A stretch of DNA of 64,000 nt, from the NCBI RefSeq assembly GCF_014198245.1, contig NZ_JACIHE010000002.1:759629-823628 (forward strand), written 5' to 3'. Below the pieces are notes generated by a model. It was not told the DNA's origin. It made no database searches and saw only the letters and a program-made list of their open reading frames with translations. The position numbers were made by a program, and so were the translations under genes. Positions 34,783 to 42,967 of this stretch are shown here, in pieces. Every line of letters begins with the position of its first letter. Positions within the stretch are counted from its first letter, which is position 1. Origin of the DNA: Bradyrhizobium sp. cir1. GTDB taxonomy: Bacteria; Pseudomonadota; Alphaproteobacteria; Rhizobiales; Xanthobacteraceae.

Positions 34783-36165
34783 CTAAACAGGCCGCCGCTT
34801 GCGCGGCGGATAGCGGCGCGCGATCTCGCGTGCCACGACCTTTTCCGGCTTCACGTTGGCGCCGGCAAGCCAGATGTCGCTGACTTTGCCGCGCTTGTCG
34901 CGCACGCGGCGCACGGGCTCGCCGTGACTGGAATAGCCGGCGGCCCAGGCGAGCTTGCCGGTGTCGCGGCCTGTCACCTCGATCTCGCCGGCGTCCATGA
35001 ACGGGTTGTTGAACTGCGGGTTGGCGACGAGCACGCGGTTGCCCATCGGCACCAGATCGGTCGCACCCCACATCGTCCACCATCGGCCGGTCCAATCGCG
35101 CACGCGGCGGTCGGGCGCGCCGCGGGTGTTGAAGGTGCGCAGGATCTGTATCGCGCCGTCCATCCAGAACGGCGCGGCGCCGTCGATGGAGTTGCTGAGA
35201 ATGCTGATCGCGAGGTCGCAGGCCGGAATCGAGCAGGTGCGCGAGATGTAGCCCTGGAAGCCGCCGCTATGGCCGAACCAGTCCCAGCCGTCGGTCTTGC
35301 CGGCGTTGACGCCGAGACCGTAATAGGCATCGAAGCTTTGCGGGATTCGCCAATGATGCCGCGTCATCTCGCGGCGGCTTACGACCGAGAGCATGCTCTT
35401 TTTCGCGTTGGGTGCAAGCTGCGCGAAGAAGCGGGCGGTGTCGGCGGCGGTCGCGACGAAGCCTGCGGCCGAGGCCATGGCGTAAGCGGGATTGTCGCCT
35501 GGGATCACGCAACGCTCGCCGAACGGCAGTTTTCGGGTATGGCCGCGCGCGAACAGCGCGCCCTTGGGCAGCGGCGCATTCGGCTCGGTCTCGCGCAGCC
35601 CCGCGGGCTCGATGATCTCGCGCTTGATCCAGACGGAGTAGGGCTCCTTCGTCACCGCTTCGATGACGAGGCCGATCAGGGCAAAACCGTGATTGGAATA
35701 TTTGAAGCGCGTGCCGGGCTCGATCGCCGTCGGCAGCTTCAATTCCGCGAGCAGCTCTTTGGCGTCGAGATAGGAGCGGCTGTCGATGAACTGGCCGGAA
35801 TCGGCGCCATCGCGGGTCAGCCCCGCGCTATGCGAGAGCACCTGTGCAATCGTCGTCTCGGCGACGCGCGGGTGCAGGCCGCCGACATACTGGCCGACGG
35901 TGTCATCAAGCCGGAGCTTGCGCTGCTCGCGCAGCTTCATGATGCCGGCTGCGGTAAAACTCTTCGAATGCGAGGCGATGCGGAAGCGGTGGCGCGGAGT
36001 TAGCTTCTCGCCGGTGTCGAGATTGGCGAGGCCGAATGCGTGCTCGGCGACGATCTCGCCGCGATGGGCGAAGGCGACGATGACGCCGGGCTGCTGGATT
36101 GTCGTCTGCTGGAATTCGATCCAGGAGCCGATGTAGTCAATCGCGGATCGCAGCCACGTATCCAT
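34783..36165 (-). CDS. serine hydrolase (beta-lactamase fold), cytosolic form
   Basis: This 460-residue member of the beta-lactamase/D-aminopeptidase family has an SxxK nucleophile, Ser65-Lys68 (SHSK), YSN as the second motif and HSG as the third, all intact. The C-terminal 110 residues form an extra beta-rich domain. I see no signal peptide, unlike the homologue at 3282-4550. Relatives act as esterases, D-aminopeptidases or peptidoglycan enzymes. It begins at ATG 36165. Confidence 0.92.
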   Translation of the reverse strand: MDTWLRSAIDYIGSWIEFQQTTIQQPGVIVAFAHRGEIVAEHAFGLANLDTGEKLTPRHRFRIASHSKSFTAAGIMKLREQRKLRLDDTVGQYVGGLHPRVAETTIAQVLSHSAGLTRDGADSGQFIDSRSYLDAKELLAELKLPTAIEPGTRFKYSNHGFALIGLVIEAVTKEPYSVWIKREIIEPAGLRETEPNAPLPKGALFARGHTRKLPFGERCVIPGDNPAYAMASAAGFVATAADTARFFAQLAPNAKKSMLSVVSRREMTRHHWRIPQSFDAYYGLGVNAGKTDGWDWFGHSGGFQGYISRTCSIPACDLAISILSNSIDGAAPFWMDGAIQILRTFNTRGAPDRRVRDWTGRWWTMWGATDLVPMGNRVLVANPQFNNPFMDAGEIEVTGRDTGKLAWAAGYSSHGEPVRRVRDKRGKVSDIWLAGANVKPEKVVAREIARRYPPRKRRPV

Positions 36166-36218
36166 TGCGCACCAATTGTGAGGGAGGATTCATGCGCGAA
36201 GGCTAGCCGAGAACGCGG

Positions 36219-36249
36219 AACGGGCACAACCTGAAAGGTTGTGCCCGTT
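36219..36249 (-). terminator. perfect hairpin after TPR gene
   Basis: AACGGGCACAACCT (36219-36232) and AGGTTGTGCCCGTT (36236-36249) form a 14-bp perfect stem with a GAA loop, 25 bp after the TPR-gene stop. No T-run follows, but stability and position support an end signal between two co-directional genes. Confidence 0.7.
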
Positions 36250-36274
36250 CGCTTCGTTCGAAGATGCGGTGTCT

Positions 36275-36817
36275 TCAGTAGACGAGCGTCGCGCCGGTCG
36301 GCTTGTCGAGCGCTGCGGCTAGCGAGCGATATTCGGAGCTGTCGGTGCCGGCGAGCGATGCGATCTTGTTGAGGTGATACTGCGCCTGCTCGCGGTTGCC
36401 CTGCTCGAGCTGCCAGAGGCCGTAATACTGCCAGGTGCGAACGTGGTTCGGATCGTCCTTCAGCGCCAGCTCGTAATAGACCTTCGACGACTGGTAGTCG
36501 CCGAGCTTGCGATAGGAATAGCCGATCAGGTTGGCGACGTCGGCGACGTCATCGCGCTTGAGCGACTTCAGCTGGTCGATCGCGCGAGTGTAGTCGTGAT
36601 TGTCGTAGATCGCAGTGTAGGCGGTGCGATAGGCCGCGAGGAACTTGGGATCGCTGACGGAGGAGCTCTTCTTCTTGCCCTTCTTGCTCGAGGAGTCCGA
36701 CTTCGGCGGCGAGGAGGGCTCGTCGCTGCCCGCGGCGTAGGCGCTGGTCAGCACCGGCCCGGCTGCGAGTGCCATGGAAACAAGGCCTGGCAGCAGAAGC
36801 ATTGAGAGTTTGCGCAT
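36275..36817 (-). CDS. exported TPR-like protein
   Basis: This 180-residue protein has a signal peptide (LLLPGLVSMALAAGPVL, cleavage near AYAAG), a Ser/Lys-rich linker (about 32-55) and two to three tetratricopeptide-like helix pairs (YTAIYDNHDYTRAIDQLKSL, LGDYQSSKVYYELALKDDPN, EQGNREQAQYHLNKIASLAG). It probably scaffolds proteins in the periplasm. ATG at 36817 has GGGAGA upstream. It is divergent from the Ala/Lys-rich exported protein. Confidence 0.88.
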   Translation of the reverse strand: MRKLSMLLLPGLVSMALAAGPVLTSAYAAGSDEPSSPPKSDSSSKKGKKKSSSVSDPKFLAAYRTAYTAIYDNHDYTRAIDQLKSLKRDDVADVANLIGYSYRKLGDYQSSKVYYELALKDDPNHVRTWQYYGLWQLEQGNREQAQYHLNKIASLAGTDSSEYRSLAAALDKPTGATLVY

Positions 36818-36925
36818 CTAAGTTCTCCCGTATGAAGCGTGGCGATCCTACACGATTGCCCGAAGACCGGAACACCCAGGAGGGGAAAACATTCCCGCTT
36901 CGCACGATCTATTCGCCCTGGCGCA

Positions 36926-36943
36926 GATGACAAACTTGTCATC
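36926..36943. promoter_or_regulatory. operator-like palindrome in divergent region
   Basis: GATGACAA-AC-TTGTCATC is a perfect dyad with 8-bp arms. It lies between the divergent TPR and Ala/Lys-rich exported genes (250-bp spacer). Its size and symmetry fit a GntR-, MarR- or TetR-like site, but no such regulator is adjacent. Confidence 0.45.
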
Positions 36944-37067
36944 CAGATGAACGGAAGCCTGCAATCGGCTTCAGAATGGGTTCAGCGCGCGGCGCCTAGG
37001 CTCCCACCTACGATCGAAGGGTCGGCGAGAGGGCGCCGCCTCAAGATCCTTCCAAGAGGAGACCACC

Positions 37068-37520
37068 ATGTTGAAGACCATTTCCGCAGCCTTGCTTGCA
37101 GCCTCCGTGATCGCAGCTCCGGCCTTCGCCGCAGAAGCCGGCAAGACCACCACGACCGCGCCGGTGATCAAGGCGGACCAGAGCCAGACCAAGGCATCGA
37201 CCGCCGTGAAACCGGATGCCAGCATCAAGGCCGATGCCAAGACGTCGGACGTCAAGACAACGGGTGCCAAGGCTTCCGACGCGAAGGCTTCCGACGCGAA
37301 GGCTCCCGATGCCAAGGCGCCCGATGCGAAGGCCGACGTCAAGGCGGACGCCAAGGTCGACGGTAAGTCGAAGGCGATGAATGCGAACGCGGCGGTCACG
37401 CCCGACGAGCACAAGACGGTGCGGACGCATCGCCATCACCACAAGCATCTGTCGGCGAAGAAGTCGCTGAAGACGCAGCCGGACGTCACCAAGCCGGCGA
37501 CGACCGAGAAGCGCAGCTAA
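37068..37520 (+). CDS. exported Ala/Lys-rich low-complexity protein
   Basis: This 150-residue protein has a clear signal peptide (cleaved after APAFA). The mature protein is low complexity: repeats of DAKAS/DAKAP (about 65-90), then a His-rich RTHRHHHKH cluster and a Lys-rich tail. It would be disordered, basic and periplasmic, perhaps metal-binding through the His cluster. The ribosome site AAGAGGAGA is strong. The repeat array makes slippage-driven length variation likely. Confidence 0.82.
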   Translation: MLKTISAALLAASVIAAPAFAAEAGKTTTTAPVIKADQSQTKASTAVKPDASIKADAKTSDVKTTGAKASDAKASDAKAPDAKAPDAKADVKADAKVDGKSKAMNANAAVTPDEHKTVRTHRHHHKHLSAKKSLKTQPDVTKPATTEKRS

Positions 37521-37532
37521 CGACTGATCCCA

Positions 37533-37567
37533 CGCGGCGGCATCCCTGGCATTGCCCTGCTGCCGCG
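37533..37567 (+). terminator. hairpin after low-complexity gene
   Basis: CGCGGCGGCA (37533-37542) and TGCTGCCGCG (37558-37567) form a 10-bp stem with one G-U pair, 13 bp after the stop. There is no clear T-run. Confidence 0.5.
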
Positions 37568-37715
37568 CGGAATTCAGGCCGGCCCGTCGTTCGGCGTCTT
37601 GCGCGAAAGTGCAGGGTGCCGGCGGCGGGCCGGTGCGTTACGCAAGCGAATTCCCTTCGCGCGACCTTGGGGCTAGAACGTCTTTCCGAGTCTGGGCGAG
37701 CGGAGAGCGTGACCT

Positions 37716-38150
37716 GTGGGGCGATTGGCGAAACGTGCGGTGAACGCGGCATTGATCCTGGCATTGCCGCTGGCGCTCGCGGCGTGTTTTGGCAGCGACG
37801 GCGACCGTCCATCCTTGATGGATGGGACCCAGGCCGGAGGACCGCAGCCCTTTCCCGACAATTTCCGCGGCGACACGCTGGCCTTGATGCGCACCTATCT
37901 CAACAACCCGGTCGGCGTGCGCGAGGCCAGCATGGCCGATCCGGTGCAACGGCCTGTCGGTGGCCGCCAGTTCTATGTCAGCTGCCTGCGCTTCAACCCG
38001 CGTGAGACCGACGGCAGCTACAAGGGAGCACGCGAGCGCGCCGTGATTTTCGTCAACGGACGTGCCGATCGCGTCGTCGACAAAGCCGGCGAGCTCTGCG
38101 CCGGCGCGGTTTACGCACCCTTTCCGGAACTGGAAAAGATGACGCGGTAG
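37716..38150 (+). CDS. putative lipoprotein
   Basis: This 144-residue protein has a lipobox (LALAAC, then FGSDGD), so it is likely a lipoprotein; Gly/Ser/Asp after the Cys is compatible with outer-membrane sorting. The mature domain has Cys residues in VSCLRFNPRETDGSY and ELCAGAVYAPFPELE and a compact alpha/beta appearance. It starts with GTG at 37716, with GGAGAG about 9 nt upstream; GTG 37740 is an alternative. The family is common in rhizobia, of unknown role. Confidence 0.8.
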   Translation: MGRLAKRAVNAALILALPLALAACFGSDGDRPSLMDGTQAGGPQPFPDNFRGDTLALMRTYLNNPVGVREASMADPVQRPVGGRQFYVSCLRFNPRETDGSYKGARERAVIFVNGRADRVVDKAGELCAGAVYAPFPELEKMTR

Positions 38151-38437
38151 CGCAAAGCCCGCCTTCATCGGCTGGTGCTAGACGGAGGGCGGCCGGAGCC
38201 GGTGGATCACATTTCGGCGAGCTTTGAACGGGGCGGATTTGCCTTGCGACTAACCGTTACGGCAAGCCTTGCGCGAACGATAAAATCGGCCGGTGCAAGG
38301 CGGCGTGGCGGAACAAAATCGCGATGTTGCCACCCCGTCACAGTTGCGAACGATCAACGTTCCGGCATCGCCGCGAAGCAACCAAATTCACGCCACGTTG
38401 TTTGCTGAGGGTCGATTTTGAAAGAACGGGGACGGAC

Positions 38438-39142
38438 ATGAAGACGATCTTGCTGGGCGCAGTCGCCTTGCTTGCGCTGGCAGCGCCGGCCGCAGCGGCC
38501 GACATCCAGCCGCGCCCCTACACCAAGGCGCCGGCCTATACGCCGCCGCAGGTGATCTACAACTGGACCGGTTTCTACATTGGCGGCCATGTCGGCGGCG
38601 CGTTTGCCGGTGACAGCAGCTTCCAGTCGAGCGACGCCCGCTTCCTGGGCGGCGTGCAGGGCGGCTTCGACTACCAGTTCGCGCCCAACTGGGTCGTGGG
38701 TGTCGAGGCCCAGTACTCCTGGCTGCCGACCAACAACAACGGTGCCACGTTCCCGCTGGGTACGCAGGTGACGTCCAACACCGACCAGCTCGGGTCGGTG
38801 ACCGGCCGGATCGGCTACACCTGGGGCCCGACGCTGCTCTACGCCAAGGGCGGTTACGCCTGGCGCAATAACGGCCTTGGCGTCAACATCGCCGGCGTGC
38901 CGCAGACCTTCACCACCACTGGCAACAGCAAGGACGGCTACACCGTCGGCGCCGGCCTCGAATACATGTTCGCGCCGAGCTGGTCGGCCAAGGCCGAGTA
39001 CCAGTACTACAACTTTGGCAGCACGACCTTCACCTCCGGGCCGGCCGACATCGTCGGCGTCCGGGGAAGGGAGGACGAGCATACCGTCAAGGTCGGTGTG
39101 AACTACCGCTTCGGCTGGGGCGGTCCGGCAGCCTCGCGGTAA
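38438..39142 (+). CDS. outer-membrane beta-barrel protein (Omp25/31-like)
   Basis: This 234-residue protein has a signal peptide (cleaved after AAAA/DI) and an eight-stranded-barrel pattern: NWTGFYIGGHVGGAF, GGFDYQF, NWVVGVEAQYSW, GSVTGRIGYTWG, LLYAKGGYAW, YTVGAGLEYMF, WSAKAEYQYYNFG and a C-terminal strand VGVNYRFGW followed by a short GGPAASR tail. It is the rhizobial Omp25/31 type. A strong terminator follows. Confidence 0.93.
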   Translation: MKTILLGAVALLALAAPAAAADIQPRPYTKAPAYTPPQVIYNWTGFYIGGHVGGAFAGDSSFQSSDARFLGGVQGGFDYQFAPNWVVGVEAQYSWLPTNNNGATFPLGTQVTSNTDQLGSVTGRIGYTWGPTLLYAKGGYAWRNNGLGVNIAGVPQTFTTTGNSKDGYTVGAGLEYMFAPSWSAKAEYQYYNFGSTTFTSGPADIVGVRGREDEHTVKVGVNYRFGWGGPAASR

Positions 39143-39183
39143 CTGACCCGCCAAAGGCGATCCAGGGAGATCAAAGATCTGAC

Positions 39184-39212
39184 AAAGGCCGGCTTCTCGC
39201 CGGCCTTTCGTT
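39184..39212 (+). terminator. intrinsic terminator of outer-membrane protein gene
   Basis: AAAGGCCGGC (39184-39193) and GCCGGCCTTT (39199-39208) form a perfect stem with a 5-nt loop, followed by CGTTT. It lies 42 bp after the stop. Confidence 0.85.
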
Positions 39213-39408
39213 TGCCGGCTCCGGCTTGCCGGTGTCGTTTGCCTCGCGTGAACCATCTGGCGCGTCATTTGCAAGCAAACGTTCCGACACGCGCTTTCTC
39301 ATGCGTGTCATGGGGCTGGCGTAAAGCAAAAATAATTTTTGCAGCTTACGGAACTCGCGCTCCGGAACGCGTTATTATGGGACTTCCCGGGCTGGTGGGA
39401 CGACGGTC

Positions 39409-39651
39409 ATGCGTATCTTGGTGTCGGCAGTAGCGCTCTCGTGCTTCCTCGCCTTGCCGTGCTCTGCTCAAACAATCCTCAAATCCGAGCCTCTGATGCT
39501 GGCACCCTATGAGGTGGCCTTCGTCAAGGACGCCTCCTGTCCGTCCGGCAAGGTGCTGAAGGTCACCGGTGCGATCCGCGGGCTGCACCGTCGCAAGGCT
39601 TGCGTGGTCCTGGCTGGCGAGCAGGCCTCCCTCGCGACCGCGACGCCCTGA
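39409..39651 (+). CDS. small exported protein (DUF6719-like)
   Basis: This 80-residue protein has a signal peptide (LSCFLALPCSAQT). The mature part of about 58 residues contains two Cys (DASCPSGKVLKVTG and RKACVVL), likely disulphide-bonded. It resembles small secreted proteins common in Bradyrhizobium. The start is ATG with GGGACGACGG upstream. The function is unknown. Confidence 0.65.
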   Translation: MRILVSAVALSCFLALPCSAQTILKSEPLMLAPYEVAFVKDASCPSGKVLKVTGAIRGLHRRKACVVLAGEQASLATATP

Positions 39652-39678
39652 GCCATCGGCCGGCTTCCGGGCCGAACC

Positions 39679-39933
39679 TTAAGAATTCAGCTCAAGCTCC
39701 ATTCTGGACTGACGCTCGGCCTCCGCCTTGTTCATGGCGGGATCCTCACCCTGGGCTGCCCGGCACGGCTTGATCTCGTAGTCGTTGTCGAGCACCCGGC
39801 GCGGTCCGGCACGTTCTTCATCAGTGCTGACATCCACGATCAGGCCGCTCCGCTGCGCCAATTTCCAGACATCGGACTCATCAGGATAGGCCTTGCTGAT
39901 TTGGGCGTCGTTGCAGAACAGGGCGTACGGCAT
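39679..39933 (-). CDS. small cytosolic protein of unknown function
   Basis: This 84-residue protein begins MPYALFCNDAQISKAYPDES, with a mixed alpha/beta core and a charged C-terminal helix (AMNKAEAERQSRMELELNS). It has no signal peptide. ATG at 39933 has GGAAAG just upstream, better than an in-frame ATG 24 nt earlier. It is convergent with the preceding gene by 27 bp. No family was recognised with confidence. Confidence 0.65.
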   Translation of the reverse strand: MPYALFCNDAQISKAYPDESDVWKLAQRSGLIVDVSTDEERAGPRRVLDNDYEIKPCRAAQGEDPAMNKAEAERQSRMELELNS

Positions 39934-39994
39934 TCTTTCCGCTCCGGGAAAGCGCATTAACGACTTCCCGGGCGCGGGGTTCCGGCCGGCAGGG

Positions 39995-40014
39995 TGATCA
40001 CGGAGCCGTGATCA
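39995..40014. repeat. short palindrome TGATCACGG/CCGTGATCA
   Basis: TGATCACGG (39995-40003) and CCGTGATCA (40006-40014) form a perfect 9-bp dyad with a 2-nt centre, in the gap upstream of two small genes. It may be an operator for the divergent pair at 39933 and 40108. Confidence 0.4.
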
Positions 40015-40107
40015 GAGGGCCCGGGGTCTTGAGTCGTAAACGAGTCCTGAATCCCCAAAAAAAGAATCCCTGGGACTCTCCGGCCGGAATCAGCGGATGT
40101 TTCGGCC

Positions 40108-40215
40108 ATGACGAGCGACCTGAAAACCTCCTGCGGGCACATGCTCCTGCCGTTGACGCTGGCGTTGTTCGGCGCCTGCGCAGCCAATCTCTGGCTGGTG
40201 TGGTCCTGGCTGTAA
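40108..40215 (+). CDS. very small membrane protein (35 residues)
   Basis: ATG at 40108 opens a 35-codon frame: a short polar start (MTSDLKTSCGH), then a continuous hydrophobic helix (LLPLTLALFGACAANLWLVW) ending WSWL. The composition is typical of a small single-pass membrane protein. The ribosome site is weak, so expression is uncertain. Confidence 0.4.
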   Translation: MTSDLKTSCGHMLLPLTLALFGACAANLWLVWSWL

Positions 40216-40238
40216 GTCCCTGACGGACGGGCGCTGCC

Positions 40239-40628
40239 CTACTTTTTGGCCGGCGGAGAAGGGCCGACGTCGCGGAGGGCGGCGCGAAGCTTGGTCAGGG
40301 TCGCCGCGCAATATTCCTCGCGCTCCCGCTCGAACCGCTCCTGATGCTTGCGGAAATTCGCGATCCTGGCCTGCATCTCGCTACGGAAATCGCCACCGGG
40401 GCGGGGTGGCGGGATCTGCAGGGACTGAGGTTGGGGGGCGGGCGGAGATACGGCCGGCGCCGGGTCGGTTTCGACCGCAACAGCCCGCACGGTCACGATC
40501 TCCGTGGTGACCGCGAATGCAGCAGGAGGGGGCTCCGGCGGATGGAGCTCATCCGTCTTCCCGGTTACGGATTGGACGAAAGCCAGTGTCTGCGCGATCA
40601 GTGCGTCGCGCTCCGCGATCCACTTCAT
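40239..40628 (-). CDS. hypothetical protein with Pro-rich linker and coiled coil
   Basis: This 129-residue protein has an N-terminal amphipathic region (MKWIAERDALIAQTLAFVQS), a Pro/Ala-rich middle (about 30-75) and a charged helical C-terminus (RSEMQARIANFRKHQERFER), probably a coiled coil. ATG at 40628 is chosen because GGGG precedes it and upstream residues lack coding character. It is divergent from the 55-residue gene at 40735. No function can be assigned. Confidence 0.65.
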   Translation of the reverse strand: MKWIAERDALIAQTLAFVQSVTGKTDELHPPEPPPAAFAVTTEIVTVRAVAVETDPAPAVSPPAPQPQSLQIPPPRPGGDFRSEMQARIANFRKHQERFEREREEYCAATLTKLRAALRDVGPSPPAKK

Positions 40629-40734
40629 GGGCGACCCCTGCTGGGGGCCATTCCACCAAAGGTGGAGGGTCGAATCAAGGAGGTAATCCTGCAAGGGGAT
40701 TGCATATTTTTCCCGGTCGCCCGACAGTGGACAG

Positions 40735-40902
40735 ATGAATGCCGGGAAAGAAGAAGAGTCGCTCGAAGTGGAGGGCTTGAGGCTTGTGCGCGCCTTCCTC
40801 TCGCTGCCGCCCGAGAAGCGGGCGGAGGTGATCGCATTCGTCGAGGAGCTGGCCCGTGTTCATGCCCTGGCCGAGGAGGCCGAAGGCACGCCGGCAAGAT
40901 GA
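40735..40902 (+). CDS. small protein like the C-terminal helix of XRE regulators
   Basis: This 55-residue acidic helical protein contains LVRAFLSLPPEKRAEVIAFV, which resembles the terminal helices of many small XRE regulators, but no helix-turn-helix precedes it. It could be a remnant of such a regulator or a free-standing partner that dimerises with one. The start is ATG with GTGGAC upstream. It lies just before a decayed receptor fragment. Confidence 0.55.
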   Translation: MNAGKEEESLEVEGLRLVRAFLSLPPEKRAEVIAFVEELARVHALAEEAEGTPAR

Positions 40903-40936
40903 GTGCTATCGCTCGCGCGGGTTGACGTTGGGCGCG

Positions 40937-41156
40937 AAGGGCGCCCGCGACCCAGGAGATCTCGCGCAACGTGCAGCAGGCCGCGCGCGGCACCCGGCAG
41001 GTCTCCTCCAACATCACCGACGTCCAGCGCGGCGCCGCCGAGACCGGCTCGGCCTCCTCGCAGGGTGCTCTCGACTGCCAAGATGCTGGCGAGCGACAGC
41101 ACCCGGCTGAAGGACGAAGTCGGAAAATTCCTGCGCACGGTCTATCGCGCCAGCAG
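40937..41156 (+). pseudogene. remnant of a methyl-accepting chemotaxis protein C-terminus
   Basis: The translation shows a receptor tail: TQEISRNVQQAARGTRQVSS, then NITDVQRGAAETGSASSQ in one frame (from 40950), and after an extra G near 41063 VLSTAKMLASDSTRLKDEVG, then KFLRTVYRA in the next frame. A further extra base appears near 40949, before TQE. Two frameshifts and loss of everything upstream make this a decayed gene fragment. The intact receptor at 4743-6215 is not its close copy. Confidence 0.8.
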
Positions 41157-41255
41157 AAATGCAAGTGCGATGACCAACAGGACGGCCGTCATGATGACGG
41201 CCGTCACGGCACCGGCGATGATCCTGGCTTTCTCTCGGGCGGTGGTGGGATGCAT
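41142..41255 (-). CDS. very small membrane protein (37 residues)
   Basis: A 38-codon frame on the minus strand encodes MHPTTAREKARIIAGAVTAV followed by IMTAVLLVIALAFLLAR: a basic cytosolic start then one long transmembrane helix. It overlaps the antisense 3' end of the receptor remnant. GAGG lies 16 nt upstream, too far for a good ribosome site. The composition is more convincing than the initiation signal. Confidence 0.45.
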   Translation of the reverse strand: MHPTTAREKARIIAGAVTAVIMTAVLLVIALAFLLAR

Positions 41256-41353
41256 GCAGCCCGCATGCTACCTCATGTTGAACTTCGGTCCAATGTGTGG
41301 TCAGTAGCCATCCCCGCGGCGTTACGCGCCCGCGCCCCTTCGAAGGCAGCCCC

Positions 41354-42073
41354 ATGACCGAAGATGTCGGCGACGGCTGGACCGCGTCCGCAGCCGCCTG
41401 GATCATCGAGCAGGGCGAAGACGGCGACTACGGTCGCCGCTTCGTGCTGGATGCGCCGATGCGCGCGCGGATCGAAGGACGCGGTTTCCGCAATGCGCTC
41501 GATGTCGGCTGCGGGGAAGGCCGCTTCTGCCGTATCATGCAGCGCGCCGGCATCCGCACCACCGGCGTCGATCCGACCGAGGCGCTGCTCGTGCGCGCCA
41601 GGGAGCTCGACCCCGGCGGTGATTATCGGCTCGGCCGCGCCGAAGCGATGGAGTTCGATGCGTCCTTCGACCTGGTCGTCAGCTATCTCAGCCTGATCGA
41701 CATGCCGCATCTCAGTGCCGCGATCGCAAGAATGGTGGCGGCGCTGCGGCCGGGTGGCACGCTGCTGATTGCCAACCTGACCAGCTTCAACACCGCGGGC
41801 GCGCCCGAGGGGTGGAGGCGCGACCGCGAAGGCGTCCTGCGCTTCGCAATCGACCACTACATGGAGGAGCGGGCGGTCTGGGTGAGCTGGCGCGGCATCC
41901 GGATTCAGAATTGGCACCGTCCGCTCAGCACCTACATGACCCTGCTGCTCGATCACGGCCTCCAGTTGCGCCTGTTCGTCGAGCCGGAGCCCATAGGCGG
42001 CGACCCTGGCCGAAACGCCCTTCATCGCCGCGTGCCCTACTTTCACATGATGGAGTGGCAGAAGCTGGCTTGA
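41354..42073 (+). CDS. SAM-dependent methyltransferase (class I)
   Basis: This 239-residue protein has motif I ALDVGCGEGRFCR, motif II with GVDPTEALL, and motif LRPGGTLLIANL, all typical of Methyltransf_11/25 enzymes. The C-terminal part is like coenzyme-Q/menaquinone- or small-molecule-modifying members. ATG at 41354 follows CAGCCCC. A second, different methyltransferase gene lies 79 bp downstream. The substrate is unknown. Confidence 0.9.
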   Translation: MTEDVGDGWTASAAAWIIEQGEDGDYGRRFVLDAPMRARIEGRGFRNALDVGCGEGRFCRIMQRAGIRTTGVDPTEALLVRARELDPGGDYRLGRAEAMEFDASFDLVVSYLSLIDMPHLSAAIARMVAALRPGGTLLIANLTSFNTAGAPEGWRRDREGVLRFAIDHYMEERAVWVSWRGIRIQNWHRPLSTYMTLLLDHGLQLRLFVEPEPIGGDPGRNALHRRVPYFHMMEWQKLA

Positions 42074-42152
42074 GTGGCGAGGCCGGTGATTTCTGACGCG
42101 ACGCTCATGTGTAGACTGCGTTCGAGATGGAATCTGGATTTGGAATCTTCTC

Positions 42153-42866
42153 ATGATCTCCGATCGTCCTCCCGTGCTCGCCCACGAACGCTTCGTCGCC
42201 GACCGCGACAACTTCGCGGGCCTCGATCTCGCCGCTCGGTTCGAGCGGATCGAGCGAACCAACCTTTGGGGCGCTGCGAGCTCGGTTTCGGGCCTTGGCT
42301 CGGAGGATGTCGCCACGGATGCGATCCGGGAGGCGCTTCCTCCGCTGCTGCAACGGCTCGGCGTGCGCTCGCTGCTCGATGCGCCCTGCGGCGATGCGGG
42401 CTGGATCGGTCGCATGAAGCTCGATCTCGATTACACCGGCATCGATATCGTGCCGTCGCTGATCGCAGCCAACAGCGAGCGCGCGGCGCGCGGTGAGGTT
42501 TCCGGTCGCTTCCACGTTCGGGATATCACGCGCGATCTTCTGCCGCCCGCCGACCTGATCCTGTGCCGCGACTGCCTGGTGCATTTGAGCTTCGACAACA
42601 TCGCGCGGGCGTTGCGGAATTTTCGTGCGAGCGGCGCGCGCTTCCTGCTTGTCACGACGTTTCCTGAATGGGGCGGCAATCGCGATTGCGAGGACGGCGA
42701 CTGGCGCGCGCTGAACATGGCGAAGCCGCCGTTTAACTGGCCCGCGCCGCGCGAGCTGATCAACGAGCGTTGCGAGGAGGGCAATGGCGGCTGGCGCGAC
42801 AAGAGCCTCGGCCTCTGGCAGCTCGATCGACTGCCCGATCGTGTCCGCATTGCCACGGATGTGTGA
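42153..42866 (+). CDS. SAM-dependent methyltransferase, second type
   Basis: This 237-residue class I methyltransferase-like protein has motif I SLLDAPCGDAGWIGRM, GIDIVPSLIAAN and LILCRDCLVHLSF. The DAPCGD and CRDCLVH features mark a separate subgroup seen in glycan or small-molecule modification. The N-terminal 60 residues form an extra helical cap. It follows another methyltransferase on the same strand, so the two may act in sequence. The substrate is unknown. Confidence 0.88.
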   Translation: MISDRPPVLAHERFVADRDNFAGLDLAARFERIERTNLWGAASSVSGLGSEDVATDAIREALPPLLQRLGVRSLLDAPCGDAGWIGRMKLDLDYTGIDIVPSLIAANSERAARGEVSGRFHVRDITRDLLPPADLILCRDCLVHLSFDNIARALRNFRASGARFLLVTTFPEWGGNRDCEDGDWRALNMAKPPFNWPAPRELINERCEEGNGGWRDKSLGLWQLDRLPDRVRIATDV

Positions 42867-42967
42867 CAGGCGCGGGTCGAACGTCCATTGCCCCGGTGAT
42901 CGTTCCGGCGATAGACTTTCGGTTGTGCAGCGATCTCGTATCGCGATGACCCTGCCGGAGCTCACCC

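Noticed and set aside
37250..37360. Possible CRISPR-like direct repeats
   Set aside because: The repeats are codon-level DAKAS/DAKAP units inside a coding frame, without spacers of constant size.
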